Assembly: GCF_014648655.1 (NCBI RefSeq)
Contig: NZ_BMRN01000005.1
Span: forward strand, 186,001 to 250,000
Length of the DNA stretch: 64,000 nucleotides
From: Streptomyces atratus
Lineage (GTDB): Bacteria; Actinomycetota; Actinomycetes; Streptomycetales; Streptomycetaceae
Direction: 5' to 3'
Made by a program: the position numbers and the translations under genes. Below are positions 25,825 to 34,551 of the stretch, in pieces. Positions within the stretch are counted from its first letter, which is position 1. The number at the start of each line of letters is the position of its first letter. The notes beneath the pieces were generated by a model that saw only the letters and a program-made list of their open reading frames with translations, made no database searches and was not told where the DNA came from.

Positions 25825-25984
25825 GCGTTTCCCTCCAGGTATGCGACGGCCCTGCGCAAGGTGTCAGGATCGTCTCCCAACGTGCCGATGGCCGAATTGC
25901 AGTTGATGCCTTTACGCCACGGACCCTACCCGTCCCGCGGCGGTCATCCACATGGACTGCGGGGCAGCTGCACGGCCTGCGGTG
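25776..25984 (-). pseudogene. Decayed endonuclease VII-like gene between pup and prcB
   Basis: On the minus strand, a frame ending at 25776 gives [20 protein letters not shown], then [13 protein letters not shown] and a short tail, matching the C-terminal part of recombination endonuclease VII (EndoVII) proteins; S. coelicolor keeps such a gene here. Upstream, another frame gives the central HVDDRRGTGRVRG, in which the expected HVDH-D active-site block has lost a histidine, and the first cysteine of the second zinc pair is missing. Between them the frame changes by one base, and an in-frame stop lies upstream of the C-terminal part. It cannot give a working enzyme. Its end overlaps the start of prcB. 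Confidence 0.7.
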
Positions 25985-25996
25985 CCGCTTGTGGCC

Positions 25997-26029
25997 GCGC
26001 GGTACGGGCCGACCCGGCCCGTACCGCGC
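25997..26029 (-). terminator. Strong hairpin between pup and prcBA
   Basis: A perfect 14-bp stem, GCGCGGTACGGGCC and its complement, with a 5-base loop, 36 bp beyond the pup stop. It would end most pup transcripts or protect the 3' end, lowering prcBA relative to pup. No T-run. Confidence 0.7.
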
Positions 26030-26064
26030 GCACCTCTCCACTCCCCCGCGTTCACATGCGTGAA

Positions 26065-26283
26065 CTACTGTCCACCCTTTTGAACGAAGGAACGCACGAA
26101 GTCCTCTGCGTTCTCCTCGAGTACGTCATCGATCTCGTCCAGAACCGAGTCGACATCGTCGCTCAGCTTCTCCTGGCGCTCCTTGAGGTCCTCGGACGCC
26201 TGCGCGTCCTGCGCCTGCTCCTCGACCTCCTCGGTGGAGCGCGTCGCCTTCTGCTGTCCGCCGCCGGTGTCCTTGGTCGCCAT
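26065..26283 (-). CDS. pup: Prokaryotic ubiquitin-like protein Pup
   Basis: A 72-residue disordered, acidic protein modifier. The central helix region (SEDLKERQEKLSDDVDSVLD) binds the coiled coil of ARC. The end reads FVRSFVQKGGQ; the last glutamine must be deamidated by Dop before ligation by PafA. All the partners (dop, arc, pafA, prcAB) are in this window. Start is ATG 26283 with GGTGAG upstream. Dop lies 120 bp upstream on the same strand. Confidence 0.97.
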   Translation of the reverse strand: MATKDTGGGQQKATRSTEEVEEQAQDAQASEDLKERQEKLSDDVDSVLDEIDDVLEENAEDFVRSFVQKGGQ

Positions 26284-26403
26284 TTAGCTCACCCCGCTCG
26301 GTTCGAAGCACTTGATCAGACCCTACCTACGGGGTCCGACATTGGCCCGGTAGTTGTCTCAACGTCCGGGGGTCATCCCGATGTTTCCCCGATCGCGGCC
26401 CTT

Positions 26404-27915
26404 TCAGCCGCCCGACAGCACCTGGACCAGCTCTTCCGCCGTGCGACAGCGGTCCAGGAGCTCCTTGACGTGATCACGGGTGCCGCGGAGCGGTTCCAGG
26501 GTGGGTACCCGTTGCAGTGAGTCATGGCCCGGCAGATCGAAGATGACCGAGTCCCAGGAGGCCGCGGCCACGTCGTCCGCATACTGTTCCAGGCAGCGGC
26601 CGCGGAAATAGGCCCTGGTGTCCTCCGGAGGCTTCGTACGGGCCTTCTCGACCGCGTCCTCGTCCAGCAGGCGCTTCATCTTCCCGCGGGCCACCAGACG
26701 GTTGTAGAGGCCCTTGTCGGCCCTCACATCGGCGTACTGGAGATCCACCAGGTGCAGGCGCGCCGCGTCCCAGTCCAGGCTGTCCCGGCGGCGGTAGCCC
26801 TCCATGAGCTCCCGCTTGGCGATCCAGTCGAGCTCGCCGGACAGGCTCATCGGATCGTTCTCCAGCCGGTTGAGGGTGTCCTCCCAGCGGATCAGGACGT
26901 CCTTGGTCTGCTCGTCGGCGTCCACCCCGTACCGTTCCTCGACGTACTTGCGGCCCAGCTCGAAGTACTCCATCTGAAGCTGCACCGCGGTGAGCGTACG
27001 GCCGCTACGCAGCGTGATCAGATGATTCAGTGTCGGGTCGTGGGAGACATGGTGCAGGGTACGCACCGGCTGGTCGACCGCGAGATCGACGTTGATGAAG
27101 CCGTCCTCGATCATGGAGAGGACCAGGGCGGTGGTGCCGAGCTTGAGATAGGTGGAGATCTCCGAGAGGTTCGCGTCGCCGATGATCACATGGAGCCGGC
27201 GGTACTTCTCGGCATCGGAGTGGGGTTCGTCGCGGGTGTTGATGATGGGGCGCTTGAGGGTGGTCTCCAGCCCGACCTCGACCTCGAAGTAGTCGGCGCG
27301 CTGACTGATCTGGAAGCCGTGCTCGTGGCCGTCCTGGCCGATTCCCACGCGTCCCGCTCCGGTGATCACCTGGCGGGAGACGAAGAACGGGGTCAGATGG
27401 CGCACGATATCGGAGAACGGGGTCTCCCGCTTCATCAGGTAGTTCTCATGCGTGCCGTACGAGGCGCCCTTGTTGTCGGTGTTGTTCTTGTAGAGGTGGA
27501 TCGGCTGGGCGCCGGGAAGCTGGGCCGCGCGTTCGGCCGCTTCGGCCATGACGCGTTCGCCGGCCTTGTCCCAGAGGACCGCGTCCCGCGGATTGGTGAC
27601 TTCCGGGGAGCTGTATTCGGGGTGCGCATGGTCGACGTAGAGGCGGGCCCCGTTGGTGAGGATGACATTGGCCAGGCCGATGTCCTCGTCGGTGAGCTGG
27701 CTGGAGTCCGCGGTCTCGCGGGCGAGGTCGAAACCTCGCGCGTCCCGCAGCGGGTTCTCCTCCTCGAAGTCCCAGCGGGCGCGGCGCGCCCGGTGCATCG
27801 CCGCTGCGTAGGCGTTGACGATCTGGGATGAGGTGAGCATGGCATTGGCGTTGGGGTGGCCGGGGACGGAGATCCCGTACTCCGTCTCGATGCCCATTAC
27901 TCGCCGTACGGTCAT
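26404..27915 (-). CDS. dop: Pup deamidase/depupylase Dop
   Basis: A 503-residue Dop that turns the C-terminal glutamine of Pup into glutamate and also removes Pup from substrates. It shares the ligase fold with Paf[35 protein letters not shown] with the catalytic aspartate, [20 protein letters not shown], and [21 protein letters not shown]. It carries the additional loop of about 40 residues ([20 protein letters not shown]) that distinguishes Dop from PafA. Start is ATG 27915 with AAGGAGGG upstream. It precedes pup in the same direction; arc is separated by a hairpin. Confidence 0.96.
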   Translation of the reverse strand: MTVRRVMGIETEYGISVPGHPNANAMLTSSQIVNAYAAAMHRARRARWDFEEENPLRDARGFDLARETADSSQLTDEDIGLANVILTNGARLYVDHAHPEYSSPEVTNPRDAVLWDKAGERVMAEAAERAAQLPGAQPIHLYKNNTDNKGASYGTHENYLMKRETPFSDIVRHLTPFFVSRQVITGAGRVGIGQDGHEHGFQISQRADYFEVEVGLETTLKRPIINTRDEPHSDAEKYRRLHVIIGDANLSEISTYLKLGTTALVLSMIEDGFINVDLAVDQPVRTLHHVSHDPTLNHLITLRSGRTLTAVQLQMEYFELGRKYVEERYGVDADEQTKDVLIRWEDTLNRLENDPMSLSGELDWIAKRELMEGYRRRDSLDWDAARLHLVDLQYADVRADKGLYNRLVARGKMKRLLDEDAVEKARTKPPEDTRAYFRGRCLEQYADDVAAASWDSVIFDLPGHDSLQRVPTLEPLRGTRDHVKELLDRCRTAEELVQVLSGG

Positions 27916-28107
27916 GCGGCCCTCCTTGCCCGGCGGCGCTCCCTTGAGGGGGCGGCGCTCAAGTACCGCTGCTTGTCCGGTGCGTGTGCGGTGCCCGTCC
28001 CCGCACTGCGCGACCGGGCGGTACGCAAGAGCCTAGAGCGACTCCGTGCCGGTGGGGAGATCAAATACGTCATTGCTGCGGTGTCGCGTGAGCTGTCCGG
28101 AAAGCAA

Positions 28108-28143
28108 CCGGCTGCGGATGCCCGGCCGGGCATCCGCAGCCGG
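28108..28143 (-). terminator. 36-bp perfect palindrome after arc
   Basis: CCGGCTGCGGATGCCCGG followed directly by its complement, an 18-bp stem without a spacer, 9 bp beyond the arc stop. It acts as terminator on the minus strand and separates arc from dop. Confidence 0.75.
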
Positions 28144-28151
28144 TCTGCGTT

Positions 28152-29918
28152 CTACAAGTACTGCCCGGTATTCGCCACCGTGTCGATGGACCGACCGGTG
28201 TCTGCGCCCTGCTTTCCGGTGACCAGCGTACGGATGAAGACGATCCGCTCGCCCTTCTTGCCGGAGATCCTGGCCCAGTCGTCCGGGTTCGTGGTGTTCG
28301 GCAGGTCCTCGTTCTCCTTGAACTCGTCCACACACGCCTGGAGGAGGTGGGAGACGCGAAGGCCCTTCTGGCCCTGGTCGAGGAAGGCCTTGATGGCCAT
28401 CTTCTTGGCCCGGTCGACGATGTTCTGGATCATCGCGCCGGAATTGAAGTCCTTGAAGTAGAGGACTTCCTTGTCGCCGTTGGCGTACGTGACCTCGAGG
28501 AAGCGGTTCTCCTCGGACTCGGTGTACATCCGCTCGACGACCGACTGGATCATGGCGTGCGCAGCGGCTTCCTTGGAGCCGGTGTGCTCCGCGAGGTCGT
28601 CCGCGTGCAGGGGCAGCGAAGGTGTGAGGTACTTCGCGAAGATGTCCTTCGCGGCCTCTGCGTCGGGGCGCTCGATCTTGATCTTCACATCGAGGCGGCC
28701 GGGGCGCAGGATCGCGGGGTCGATCATGTCCTCGCGGTTGGAGGCGCCGATGACGATGACGTTCTCCAGGCCCTCGACGCCGTCGATCTCGGCGAGCAGC
28801 TGGGGGACGATGGTGTTCTCCACGTCCGAGCTGACGCCGGATCCCCGGGTGCGGAAGAGGGACTCCATCTCGTCGAAGAACACGATGACGGGGGTGCCCT
28901 CGCTCGCCTTCTCACGGGCACGCTGGAAGACCAGGCGGATGTGCCGCTCGGTCTCGCCGACGTACTTGTTGAGGAGTTCCGGGCCCTTGATGTTGAGGAA
29001 GTAGCTCTTGCCCGCGGGCTGGCCGGTGACTTCGGCGACCTTCTTGGCAAGGGAGTTGGCCACTGCCTTGGCAATGAGTGTCTTGCCGCAGCCCGGCGGG
29101 CCGTAGAGCAGGATGCCCTTCGGTGGCCGCAGTTCGTGTTCCTTGAAGAGGTCGGGGTGGAGGTAGGGGAGCTCGACCGCGTCCCGGATCAGCTCGATCT
29201 GGTCGCCCAGGCCGCCGATCTTGTCGTAGTCGATGTCCGGTACTTCTTCGAGAACGAGCTCTTCGACCTCGCTCTTGGGCACCACTTCGTAGACGTAGCC
29301 GGACCTGGGTTCGAGCAGCAGGGCGTCGCCGGGGCGGATGGTGATGTCCAGCAGCGGCTCGGCGAGCCGTACCACCCGTTCCTCGTCGGTGTGCCCGATG
29401 ACCAGGGCCCGTTCGCCGTCCTCGAGGATTTCCTTGAGTGTGACGATGTCCCCGGCCCGCTCGAATTCCATGGCGTCGACCACGTTGAGCGCTTCATTGA
29501 GCATGACTTCCTGGCCGCGCCGGAGGTCGTCGAGCTCAACGCTGGGGCTGACATTCACCCGGAGCTTTCGGCCCCCGGTGAAGATGTCGCAGGTGCCGTC
29601 CTCATTGCCCTGCAAGAACACACCGAAACCGGCCGGCGGCTGTGCGAGCCGGTCGACTTCTTCCTTGAGGGCCACGATCTGGTCGCGGGCCTCGCGGAGT
29701 GTGTTGGCGAGCCGCTCATTCTGCGCGGACACGCCTGCCAGGTTGGTCTGCAACTCGACGATCCGCTCTTCGAGAATCCTCGTATGGCGCGGAGAGTCGG
29801 CGAGCTTACGTCGCAGGACGGCGATTTCCTGCTCAAGATAGGCGACCTGGCCGGCTGGGTCTTCGGACCCCCGCCCGGGCCGGATGCCGCGGTTGATGTC
29901 GTCGTCGTGGGCTGCCAC
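28152..29918 (-). CDS. arc: Proteasome-associated AAA ATPase ARC/Mpa
   Basis: A 588-residue hexameric ATPase that unfolds pupylated proteins. N-terminal coiled coil (about residues 20-75) binds Pup; two OB folds follow (about 80-225); the AAA domain has Walker A GPPGCGKT, Walker [11 protein letters not shown] and sensor segment [20 protein letters not shown]. The last residues QYL form the tail that docks on the alpha ring of the proteasome. Start is GTG 29918 after GAGGTGAGG; an upstream ATG only six codons earlier is less well placed. A divergent ferredoxin gene shares the 240-bp upstream region. Confidence 0.96.
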   Translation of the reverse strand: MAAHDDDINRGIRPGRGSEDPAGQVAYLEQEIAVLRRKLADSPRHTRILEERIVELQTNLAGVSAQNERLANTLREARDQIVALKEEVDRLAQPPAGFGVFLQGNEDGTCDIFTGGRKLRVNVSPSVELDDLRRGQEVMLNEALNVVDAMEFERAGDIVTLKEILEDGERALVIGHTDEERVVRLAEPLLDITIRPGDALLLEPRSGYVYEVVPKSEVEELVLEEVPDIDYDKIGGLGDQIELIRDAVELPYLHPDLFKEHELRPPKGILLYGPPGCGKTLIAKAVANSLAKKVAEVTGQPAGKSYFLNIKGPELLNKYVGETERHIRLVFQRAREKASEGTPVIVFFDEMESLFRTRGSGVSSDVENTIVPQLLAEIDGVEGLENVIVIGASNREDMIDPAILRPGRLDVKIKIERPDAEAAKDIFAKYLTPSLPLHADDLAEHTGSKEAAAHAMIQSVVERMYTESEENRFLEVTYANGDKEVLYFKDFNSGAMIQNIVDRAKKMAIKAFLDQGQKGLRVSHLLQACVDEFKENEDLPNTTNPDDWARISGKKGERIVFIRTLVTGKQGADTGRSIDTVANTGQYL

Positions 29919-30159
29919 GGTCCTCACCTCCTCCAAGGGGAGCTGGACGCTTCCTGACCCTACCTGGGTGGGTGATGATTGAAACCCCTAGATCACAAAG
30001 ACTGCGAGGCGTGTCCGATCTTCACCCTTGCGTTCCCCCTCGTGTCAGGGGAATACCCACCCTTCAACATCGGAAAGCGGCCGGTTGTATCGTCGAACCG
30101 TTCAACACCCGTCAGGGCTGGCTACTTTTGGTTCGGATACGCAGGAAACGGCAGGAGAA

Positions 30160-30471
30160 ATGACCGTGCAGCAGGACGCTCCCACCGGCAGCGACACGCA
30201 GGACCTGGAGGTCTGGATCGACCAGGACCTCTGCACGGGAGACGGCATCTGCGTGCAGTACGCACCCGAGGTGTTCGAGCTGGACATCGACGGTCTGGCG
30301 TATGTGAAGAGCGGCGACGACGAGCTGCTGCAGGACAAGGGCGCGACGACGCCCGTACCGCTGCCGCTTCTTCAGGATGTGGTCGATTCGGCCAAGGAGT
30401 GCCCGGGCGACTGCATCCATGTACGTCGCGTTTCGGACAGGGTCGAGGTGTACGGTCCCGAGGCCGCCTGA
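30160..30471 (+). CDS. Ferredoxin
   Basis: A 103-residue acidic ferredoxin. The cluster-binding cysteines are in CTGDGIC (about residue 27) and CPGDCIHV near the C-terminus, an arrangement like the [3Fe-4S]/[4Fe-4S] ferredoxins that feed cytochromes P450 in actinomycetes, with a middle insertion of about 40 residues. Start is ATG 30160 with AGGAGA upstream. It is divergent from arc, a placement conserved in Streptomyces. Its redox partner is not in the window. Confidence 0.85.
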   Translation: MTVQQDAPTGSDTQDLEVWIDQDLCTGDGICVQYAPEVFELDIDGLAYVKSGDDELLQDKGATTPVPLPLLQDVVDSAKECPGDCIHVRRVSDRVEVYGPEAA

Positions 30472-30510
30472 TCCGGCGGTTCCGGGCGGGCGATCACGTG
30501 CAGTGACCGA

Positions 30511-31089
30511 TCAGGCGCTGCTCGGTGCAGCCCGGGCGGCGCGGACGAATGCACCGCCCTGCCACTGCCAGGTGACCTCTTCCTGCTGGTCGGGACAGCA
30601 GCGCGGCACTTCGGCCGAGGAGTAGCCGAGCAGGGTGGCGGAGATGATGCCGTCACGCACCGCGAAATCGCCGATGCTCATCTCCTGGGCGGGGTCCACC
30701 AGGGTCGCCACGACCCGGGGTGTGGCCCCGCTTCCTTGTGTGAGGACGTAGACGCCGCTGGGCGGGGTGCCGGAACCGGCCGCGCAGTGGACCACGGCGA
30801 CGGTCTCGGGGCGGCCGTCGCCGTCGAGGTCGCCGGGTGCCTGTTTGGCCACGGTGTTCTCCAGCCCGCCGCATTCCAGGGGGAAGGTCGCCCGCTCCGG
30901 ATCGGGTGCGACGACGGACGCGGTGCCGTGCTGCGCGGTGGTGCGGTGGGGGGTCGAGGCGGAGGCCGTGGGGTCCGGCTGGAGCATGCCTGCGGCTGCA
31001 ACGACAGCGGCCATGGCTGTCGCGGTGGCCAACCAGTGCAGCGGCCTGGTGTCGGTGTGCGCGAGGTCCGGGAGCTCGGAGGGCTGCAC
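30511..31089 (-). CDS. Secreted/membrane-anchored hypothetical protein
   Basis: A 192-residue protein. Start is GTG 31089 with GGAGA 8 bases upstream; a longer frame to 31191 has no ribosome site. An N-terminal hydrophobic segment (LHWLATATAMAAVVAAAGML) is either a signal or an anchor. The exported part has an FPLECGG motif, a DLDGDGRPETVAVVHC segment like FG-GAP/VCBS calcium loops, and a closing CCPDQQEEVTWQWQGG region. This suggests a small beta-rich extracellular domain with calcium. Transcription converges with the ferredoxin gene. No family name assigned. Confidence 0.7.
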   Translation of the reverse strand: MQPSELPDLAHTDTRPLHWLATATAMAAVVAAAGMLQPDPTASASTPHRTTAQHGTASVVAPDPERATFPLECGGLENTVAKQAPGDLDGDGRPETVAVVHCAAGSGTPPSGVYVLTQGSGATPRVVATLVDPAQEMSIGDFAVRDGIISATLLGYSSAEVPRCCPDQQEEVTWQWQGGAFVRAARAAPSSA

Positions 31090-31249
31090 GCGGGATGTCT
31101 CCTGTGGTTCCTGTGGTTCGAGGATGCCTGGGTGGGCGGTGCCGCCGGTGGGACGTCCGCGGTGGTGTGGGGGTGGCCAGCATCGTGCCACACCTCACAG
31201 AGCAGGGGAACGGTGGGGTCGGCACGGACGGGCTTCCGTAGCGGCAACG

Positions 31250-31303
31250 AAAAGGCGCCGCCGCCGAGTTCCCGGGTCGGTCCGGGAACTCGGCGGCGGC
31301 GCC
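31250..31303 (-). terminator. Rho-independent terminator after trmI
   Basis: A perfect 22-bp stem (31254-31275 with 31282-31303, loop of 6) ends on the minus strand in TTTTCGTT. It lies 16 bp beyond the trmI stop. Confidence 0.85.
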
Positions 31304-31318
31304 GGTACGTTGTGCGGC

Positions 31319-32224
31319 TCAGCCGCGGGAGGAGCCGCTCTGGCTGCCGGGACCGTCGTAGTCATCGCCGTAGGCGCCCTTGGCGGGGCGGCGGCGGCGC
31401 AGCGGGGCCTCCACACCGTCGGCCAGACGGCGGGCGGTGACGAGGAAGCCGGTGTGGCCGATCATGCGGTGGTCCGGGCGGACGGCCAGGCCCTCGACGT
31501 GCCAGTTGCGGATCATCGATTCCCAGGGCTGCGGTTCGGCGAAGCAGCCGATCTCGCGGATGGACTCGACGGTCCGCGCGAGCTGGGTGGTGGTCGCGAC
31601 GTACGCGCAGAGGATGCCACCGGGCACGAGCGCCTTGGAGACGGCCTCCAGGCACTCCCAGGGGGCGAGCATGTCGAGGATGACACGGTCGACGTCGGTG
31701 TCCGAGAGGTTGTCCTGGAGATCGCCGACGGTGAGCTGCCAGGCGGGGTGCGGTTCGCCGAAGTAGCGTTCCACGTTCTGCTGGGCGATCTCGGCGAAGT
31801 CCTCGCGGCGCTCGTAGGAGTGCAGCATGCCCTGGTCGCCGATGGCGCGCAGCAAGAAGGTGGAGAGCGAGCCGGAGCCGACGCCGGCTTCCACGACGCG
31901 GGCGCCGGGGAAGATGTCGGCGAAGGCCAGGATCTGCCCCGCGTCCTTGGGGTAGACCACGGCTGCGCCGCGGGGCATGGACAGGACGTAGTCGGGGAGC
32001 AGGGGGCGCAGCGCGAGGTAGGCGACGTTTCCCGTGGTTCGGACAACACTGCCCTCGGGGGCACCGATCAGCTCATCGTGCGGGAAAGAACCCTTGTGGG
32101 TGTGGAAGTTCTTTCCGGCTTCGAGCGTGAAGGTGTAGTGGCGTCCCTTGGGATCGGTGAGCTGGACCTGGTCCCCGACCTTGAAGGGCCCGCGTCGGCG
32201 GGCGGCACCGGTCGGTTCAGACAT
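31319..32224 (-). CDS. trmI: tRNA (adenine-58-N1)-methyltransferase TrmI
   Basis: A 301-residue S-adenosylmethionine-dependent enzyme that methylates adenine 58 in the tRNA T-loop. It has an N-terminal beta domain (RGPFKVGDQVQLTDPKGRHYTF), the SAM motif VVEAGVGSGSLSTFLLRA, the acidic ribose residue in SYERRED, and the DRVILDMLAPWE catalytic segment. A basic C-terminal tail follows. It begins 50 bp after the M50 protease gene on the same strand. The same neighbourhood is kept in mycobacteria (Rv2118c). Confidence 0.93.
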   Translation of the reverse strand: MSEPTGAARRRGPFKVGDQVQLTDPKGRHYTFTLEAGKNFHTHKGSFPHDELIGAPEGSVVRTTGNVAYLALRPLLPDYVLSMPRGAAVVYPKDAGQILAFADIFPGARVVEAGVGSGSLSTFLLRAIGDQGMLHSYERREDFAEIAQQNVERYFGEPHPAWQLTVGDLQDNLSDTDVDRVILDMLAPWECLEAVSKALVPGGILCAYVATTTQLARTVESIREIGCFAEPQPWESMIRNWHVEGLAVRPDHRMIGHTGFLVTARRLADGVEAPLRRRRPAKGAYGDDYDGPGSQSGSSRG

Positions 32225-32274
32225 GTGACCAGCGTACCGGTGATTCCCGGCGCGCCGACCGCGAGCCCGGGCGG

Positions 32275-33525
32275 TCAGGCGGCGGGCCTGGCCAGAGCGG
32301 CGACGAATGCCCGTTCGACGTCGGCGGTGGACAGCACGCCGTAGATCTCGCCGGTCTCCTCGAGGACGAGGTATTCGGTGGCGGGGTTGGCCTTGAGCCT
32401 GTCCAGGAGTGCTTCGCCGGCCAGCTCGGCGGAGATCTTCATGCCTTCGGTGAGGTCCTGGGCGAGGCTGCTGACGGCGACCCAGGGGCGGCGGTGTTCG
32501 GGGACGGAGACGATGGCCGTCTCGCGGACGACGCCCTGGGGTTCGCCGTGTCCGTCGACGACGACGAGGGCGCGGGCGCCCGCCTCGTTGGCACGGCGCA
32601 GGGCTTCGGAGAGCGGGGTGGCGGCCTCCACCGGAACGGCGCGCCGGGTGAGGGTGCGGGCGCGCAGTTCGGGGAGGTGTTCGCGCAGGCGGGCCATGCG
32701 CAGGCTGTTGCCCGCACCGGTCCAGATGATGGCGGCGAGGATGGCGGCGAGCAGCGCGTCGGTGACGGTGTCCAGGCCGCTGAGGTCTCGGGGGTTGTTC
32801 CCGAAGGAGCCGGTGTGGGTGAGCAGCGGGAGGCCGATGAGGGTGACGACGGCGAGCGCGCGACCGACCCAGGCGGCGGCGACGGTGCCGCTCATCGGCC
32901 GCCCGGTGATCTTCCAGACGACGGCGCGGAGCATGCGCCCGCCGTCGAGCGGGAGACCGGGCAGGAGGTTGAAGGCGGCCACCAGGAGGTTGGAGATCAT
33001 CAGTCCGGCGAGGAGGACACCGGGCACGGTACCGGGCGCGACGAACGTCATCCCTACGTAGAAGAGCCCGGCGAGCACCAGGGAGAGCAGCGGGCCGACG
33101 AAGGCGAGAACGAATTCGCGGCCGGGGGTCTCGGACTCCTTCTCGATCTCGGAGACGCCGCCGAAGAACTGGAGCTGGATGCGGCGCACCGGCAGCTTGT
33201 AGCGCAGCGCGACGACCGTGTGGGCGAGTTCGTGGACGAGTACGGACGCGTAGAAGGCGATCGCGAAGAAGAGGGAGACCAGATAGCGAGCCGCGCCGAG
33301 TTCGGGCAGTACCCGTTCGAGCTGACCTCCGAAGACCCAGGTGATCAGTGCGGCCACGATGAACCAGCTGGGCGCGACGTACACGGGCACACCGAAGGGA
33401 CGGCCCATGAGCAGGCCTCCGCCGGGCTCTTCGGGGCGCCGCGGTTCGCCCTTCTCGGGGCCGGCGCCGGGATCCGTTCCCCCTGCACCGGGCTGCGGCC
33501 GCCCGCTGTCGCCGCTCTCGTCCAC
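32275..33525 (-). CDS. Site-2 protease family (M50) membrane metalloprotease with CBS-like domain
   Basis: A 416-residue intramembrane protease. Zinc-binding HELAH lies in the third transmembrane region (ASVLVHELAHTVVALRYK) and the second site in NLLPGLPLDGGRMLRA. A CBS-pair-like domain occupies the C-terminal 130 residues (PVEAATPLSEALRRANEAGARALVVVDGHGEPQGVV). Such proteases release membrane-bound regulators such as anti-sigma factors. Start GTG 33525 is preferred because GAAGGGAC precedes it; a start 12 codons upstream is possible. Substrate unknown; RskA at 3410-4207 would be a candidate only by family analogy. Confidence 0.88.
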   Translation of the reverse strand: MDESGDSGRPQPGAGGTDPGAGPEKGEPRRPEEPGGGLLMGRPFGVPVYVAPSWFIVAALITWVFGGQLERVLPELGAARYLVSLFFAIAFYASVLVHELAHTVVALRYKLPVRRIQLQFFGGVSEIEKESETPGREFVLAFVGPLLSLVLAGLFYVGMTFVAPGTVPGVLLAGLMISNLLVAAFNLLPGLPLDGGRMLRAVVWKITGRPMSGTVAAAWVGRALAVVTLIGLPLLTHTGSFGNNPRDLSGLDTVTDALLAAILAAIIWTGAGNSLRMARLREHLPELRARTLTRRAVPVEAATPLSEALRRANEAGARALVVVDGHGEPQGVVRETAIVSVPEHRRPWVAVSSLAQDLTEGMKISAELAGEALLDRLKANPATEYLVLEETGEIYGVLSTADVERAFVAALARPAA

Positions 33526-33600
33526 GAGGTCCCTTCGGTCGGTGCTGTACGGCACGATCATGCAGTGTTCGAGGGTGTGTGGTCGATGGTATGCCGCCGG

Positions 33601-33623
33601 CTGTCAGTGGCGGGCCGTAGGGT
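33601..33623 (+). promoter_or_regulatory. PafBC-type (RecA-NDp) promoter of the RecB-like nuclease
   Basis: CTGTCAGTG, 8 bases, TAGGGT: one mismatch to the published TTGTCRGTG, 8 bases, TANNNT pattern. The ATG at 33631 begins 7 bases after the -10 box, with no ribosome site, so the transcript is probably leaderless. Confidence 0.7.
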
Positions 33624-33630
33624 CTTCGAC

Positions 33631-34542
33631 ATGACCTCCCTGCCGCGGCCGCCTCAGCCGCCTTCGTCCCTGTCGCCGTCGCGGGCGAGCGATTTCATGC
33701 AGTGTCCTCTGCTGTACCGCTTCCGGGTCATCGACAAACTGCCGGAGAAGCCCAGCGAAGCGGCGACCCGGGGCACGCTGGTGCATGCGGTGCTCGAGCG
33801 GCTCTTCGACAATCCGGCGGTGGAGCGCACGGCCGGCCGGGCCACGGCGCTGATCCCCGGCCAGTGGGACCGGCTGCTCGAGTCGAAGCCGGAGCTGTCG
33901 GAGCTGTTCGCGGAGGATGCCGGGGGCGAGCGGCTGGCGCGTTGGCTCTCGGAGGCGGAGAGCCTGGTGGAGCGGTGGTTCTCGCTGGAGGATCCGACAC
34001 GCCTGGAGCCCGCCGAGCGGGAGCTGTTCGTCGAGACGGAGCTGGAGTCGGGGCTGCGGCTGCGCGGGGTGATCGACCGTATCGATGTGGCGCCGACGGG
34101 CGACGTCCGGATCGTCGACTACAAGACGGGGAAGGCGCCGCGCCCGGAATACGCGGAGGGCGCGCTCTTCCAGATGAAGTTCTATGCCCTGGTGATCTGG
34201 CGGCTGAAGGGCGTGGTGCCCCGTCGGCTCCAGCTCGTCTATCTCGGCAGCGGCGACATCATGACGTACGACCCGGTGGTGGCGGATCTGGAGCGCGTCG
34301 AGCGGAAGCTGCTGGCGCTCTGGGACGCGATCCGGCTGGCGACGGAGACGGGCGAGTGGCGGCCCCGGCCGACAAAGCTCTGCGGCTGGTGCGACCACCA
34401 GTCGGTCTGTCCCGAATTCGGTGGCACTCCCCCGGTCTATCCGTTGTCGGTACGCCCGGCGGAGTCGGAGCAGGATGTCCAGGGCAGAATGGATCCGGTC
34501 CGTGCTGAGGCCGGCCGGCCTGTGGCCCTCGAAGGACCTTAA
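33631..34542 (+). CDS. RecB-family (PD-(D/E)XK) exonuclease
   Basis: A 303-residue PDDEXK_1 nuclease of the RecB/Cas4 type. The N-terminal SLSPSRASDFMQCPLLYRF has the first cysteine; TRGTLVHAVLERLF follows. The nuclease core contains GVIDRIDVAPTGDVRIVDYKTGKAP, with the catalytic D and DYKTG lysine, and a C-terminal CGWCDHQSVCPEF supplies three cysteines for a probable Fe-S cluster. Start is ATG 33631, leaderless. A PafBC-type promoter overlaps it, implying induction by DNA damage. The corresponding gene in M. tuberculosis is Rv2119. No helicase partner adjacent. Confidence 0.9.
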   Translation: MTSLPRPPQPPSSLSPSRASDFMQCPLLYRFRVIDKLPEKPSEAATRGTLVHAVLERLFDNPAVERTAGRATALIPGQWDRLLESKPELSELFAEDAGGERLARWLSEAESLVERWFSLEDPTRLEPAERELFVETELESGLRLRGVIDRIDVAPTGDVRIVDYKTGKAPRPEYAEGALFQMKFYALVIWRLKGVVPRRLQLVYLGSGDIMTYDPVVADLERVERKLLALWDAIRLATETGEWRPRPTKLCGWCDHQSVCPEFGGTPPVYPLSVRPAESEQDVQGRMDPVRAEAGRPVALEGP

Positions 34543-34551
34543 GGAGACCTT

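Noticed and set aside
27474-27500. TTGTCGGTG inside dop as a PafBC site
   Set aside because: Spacing is off by one, the second box is TAGAGG, and it lies antisense inside coding sequence with no gene downstream.
32494-33630. Long plus-strand extension of the RecB-like frame
   Set aside because: It is antisense to the M50 protease gene and lies before the promoter and leaderless start at 33631.
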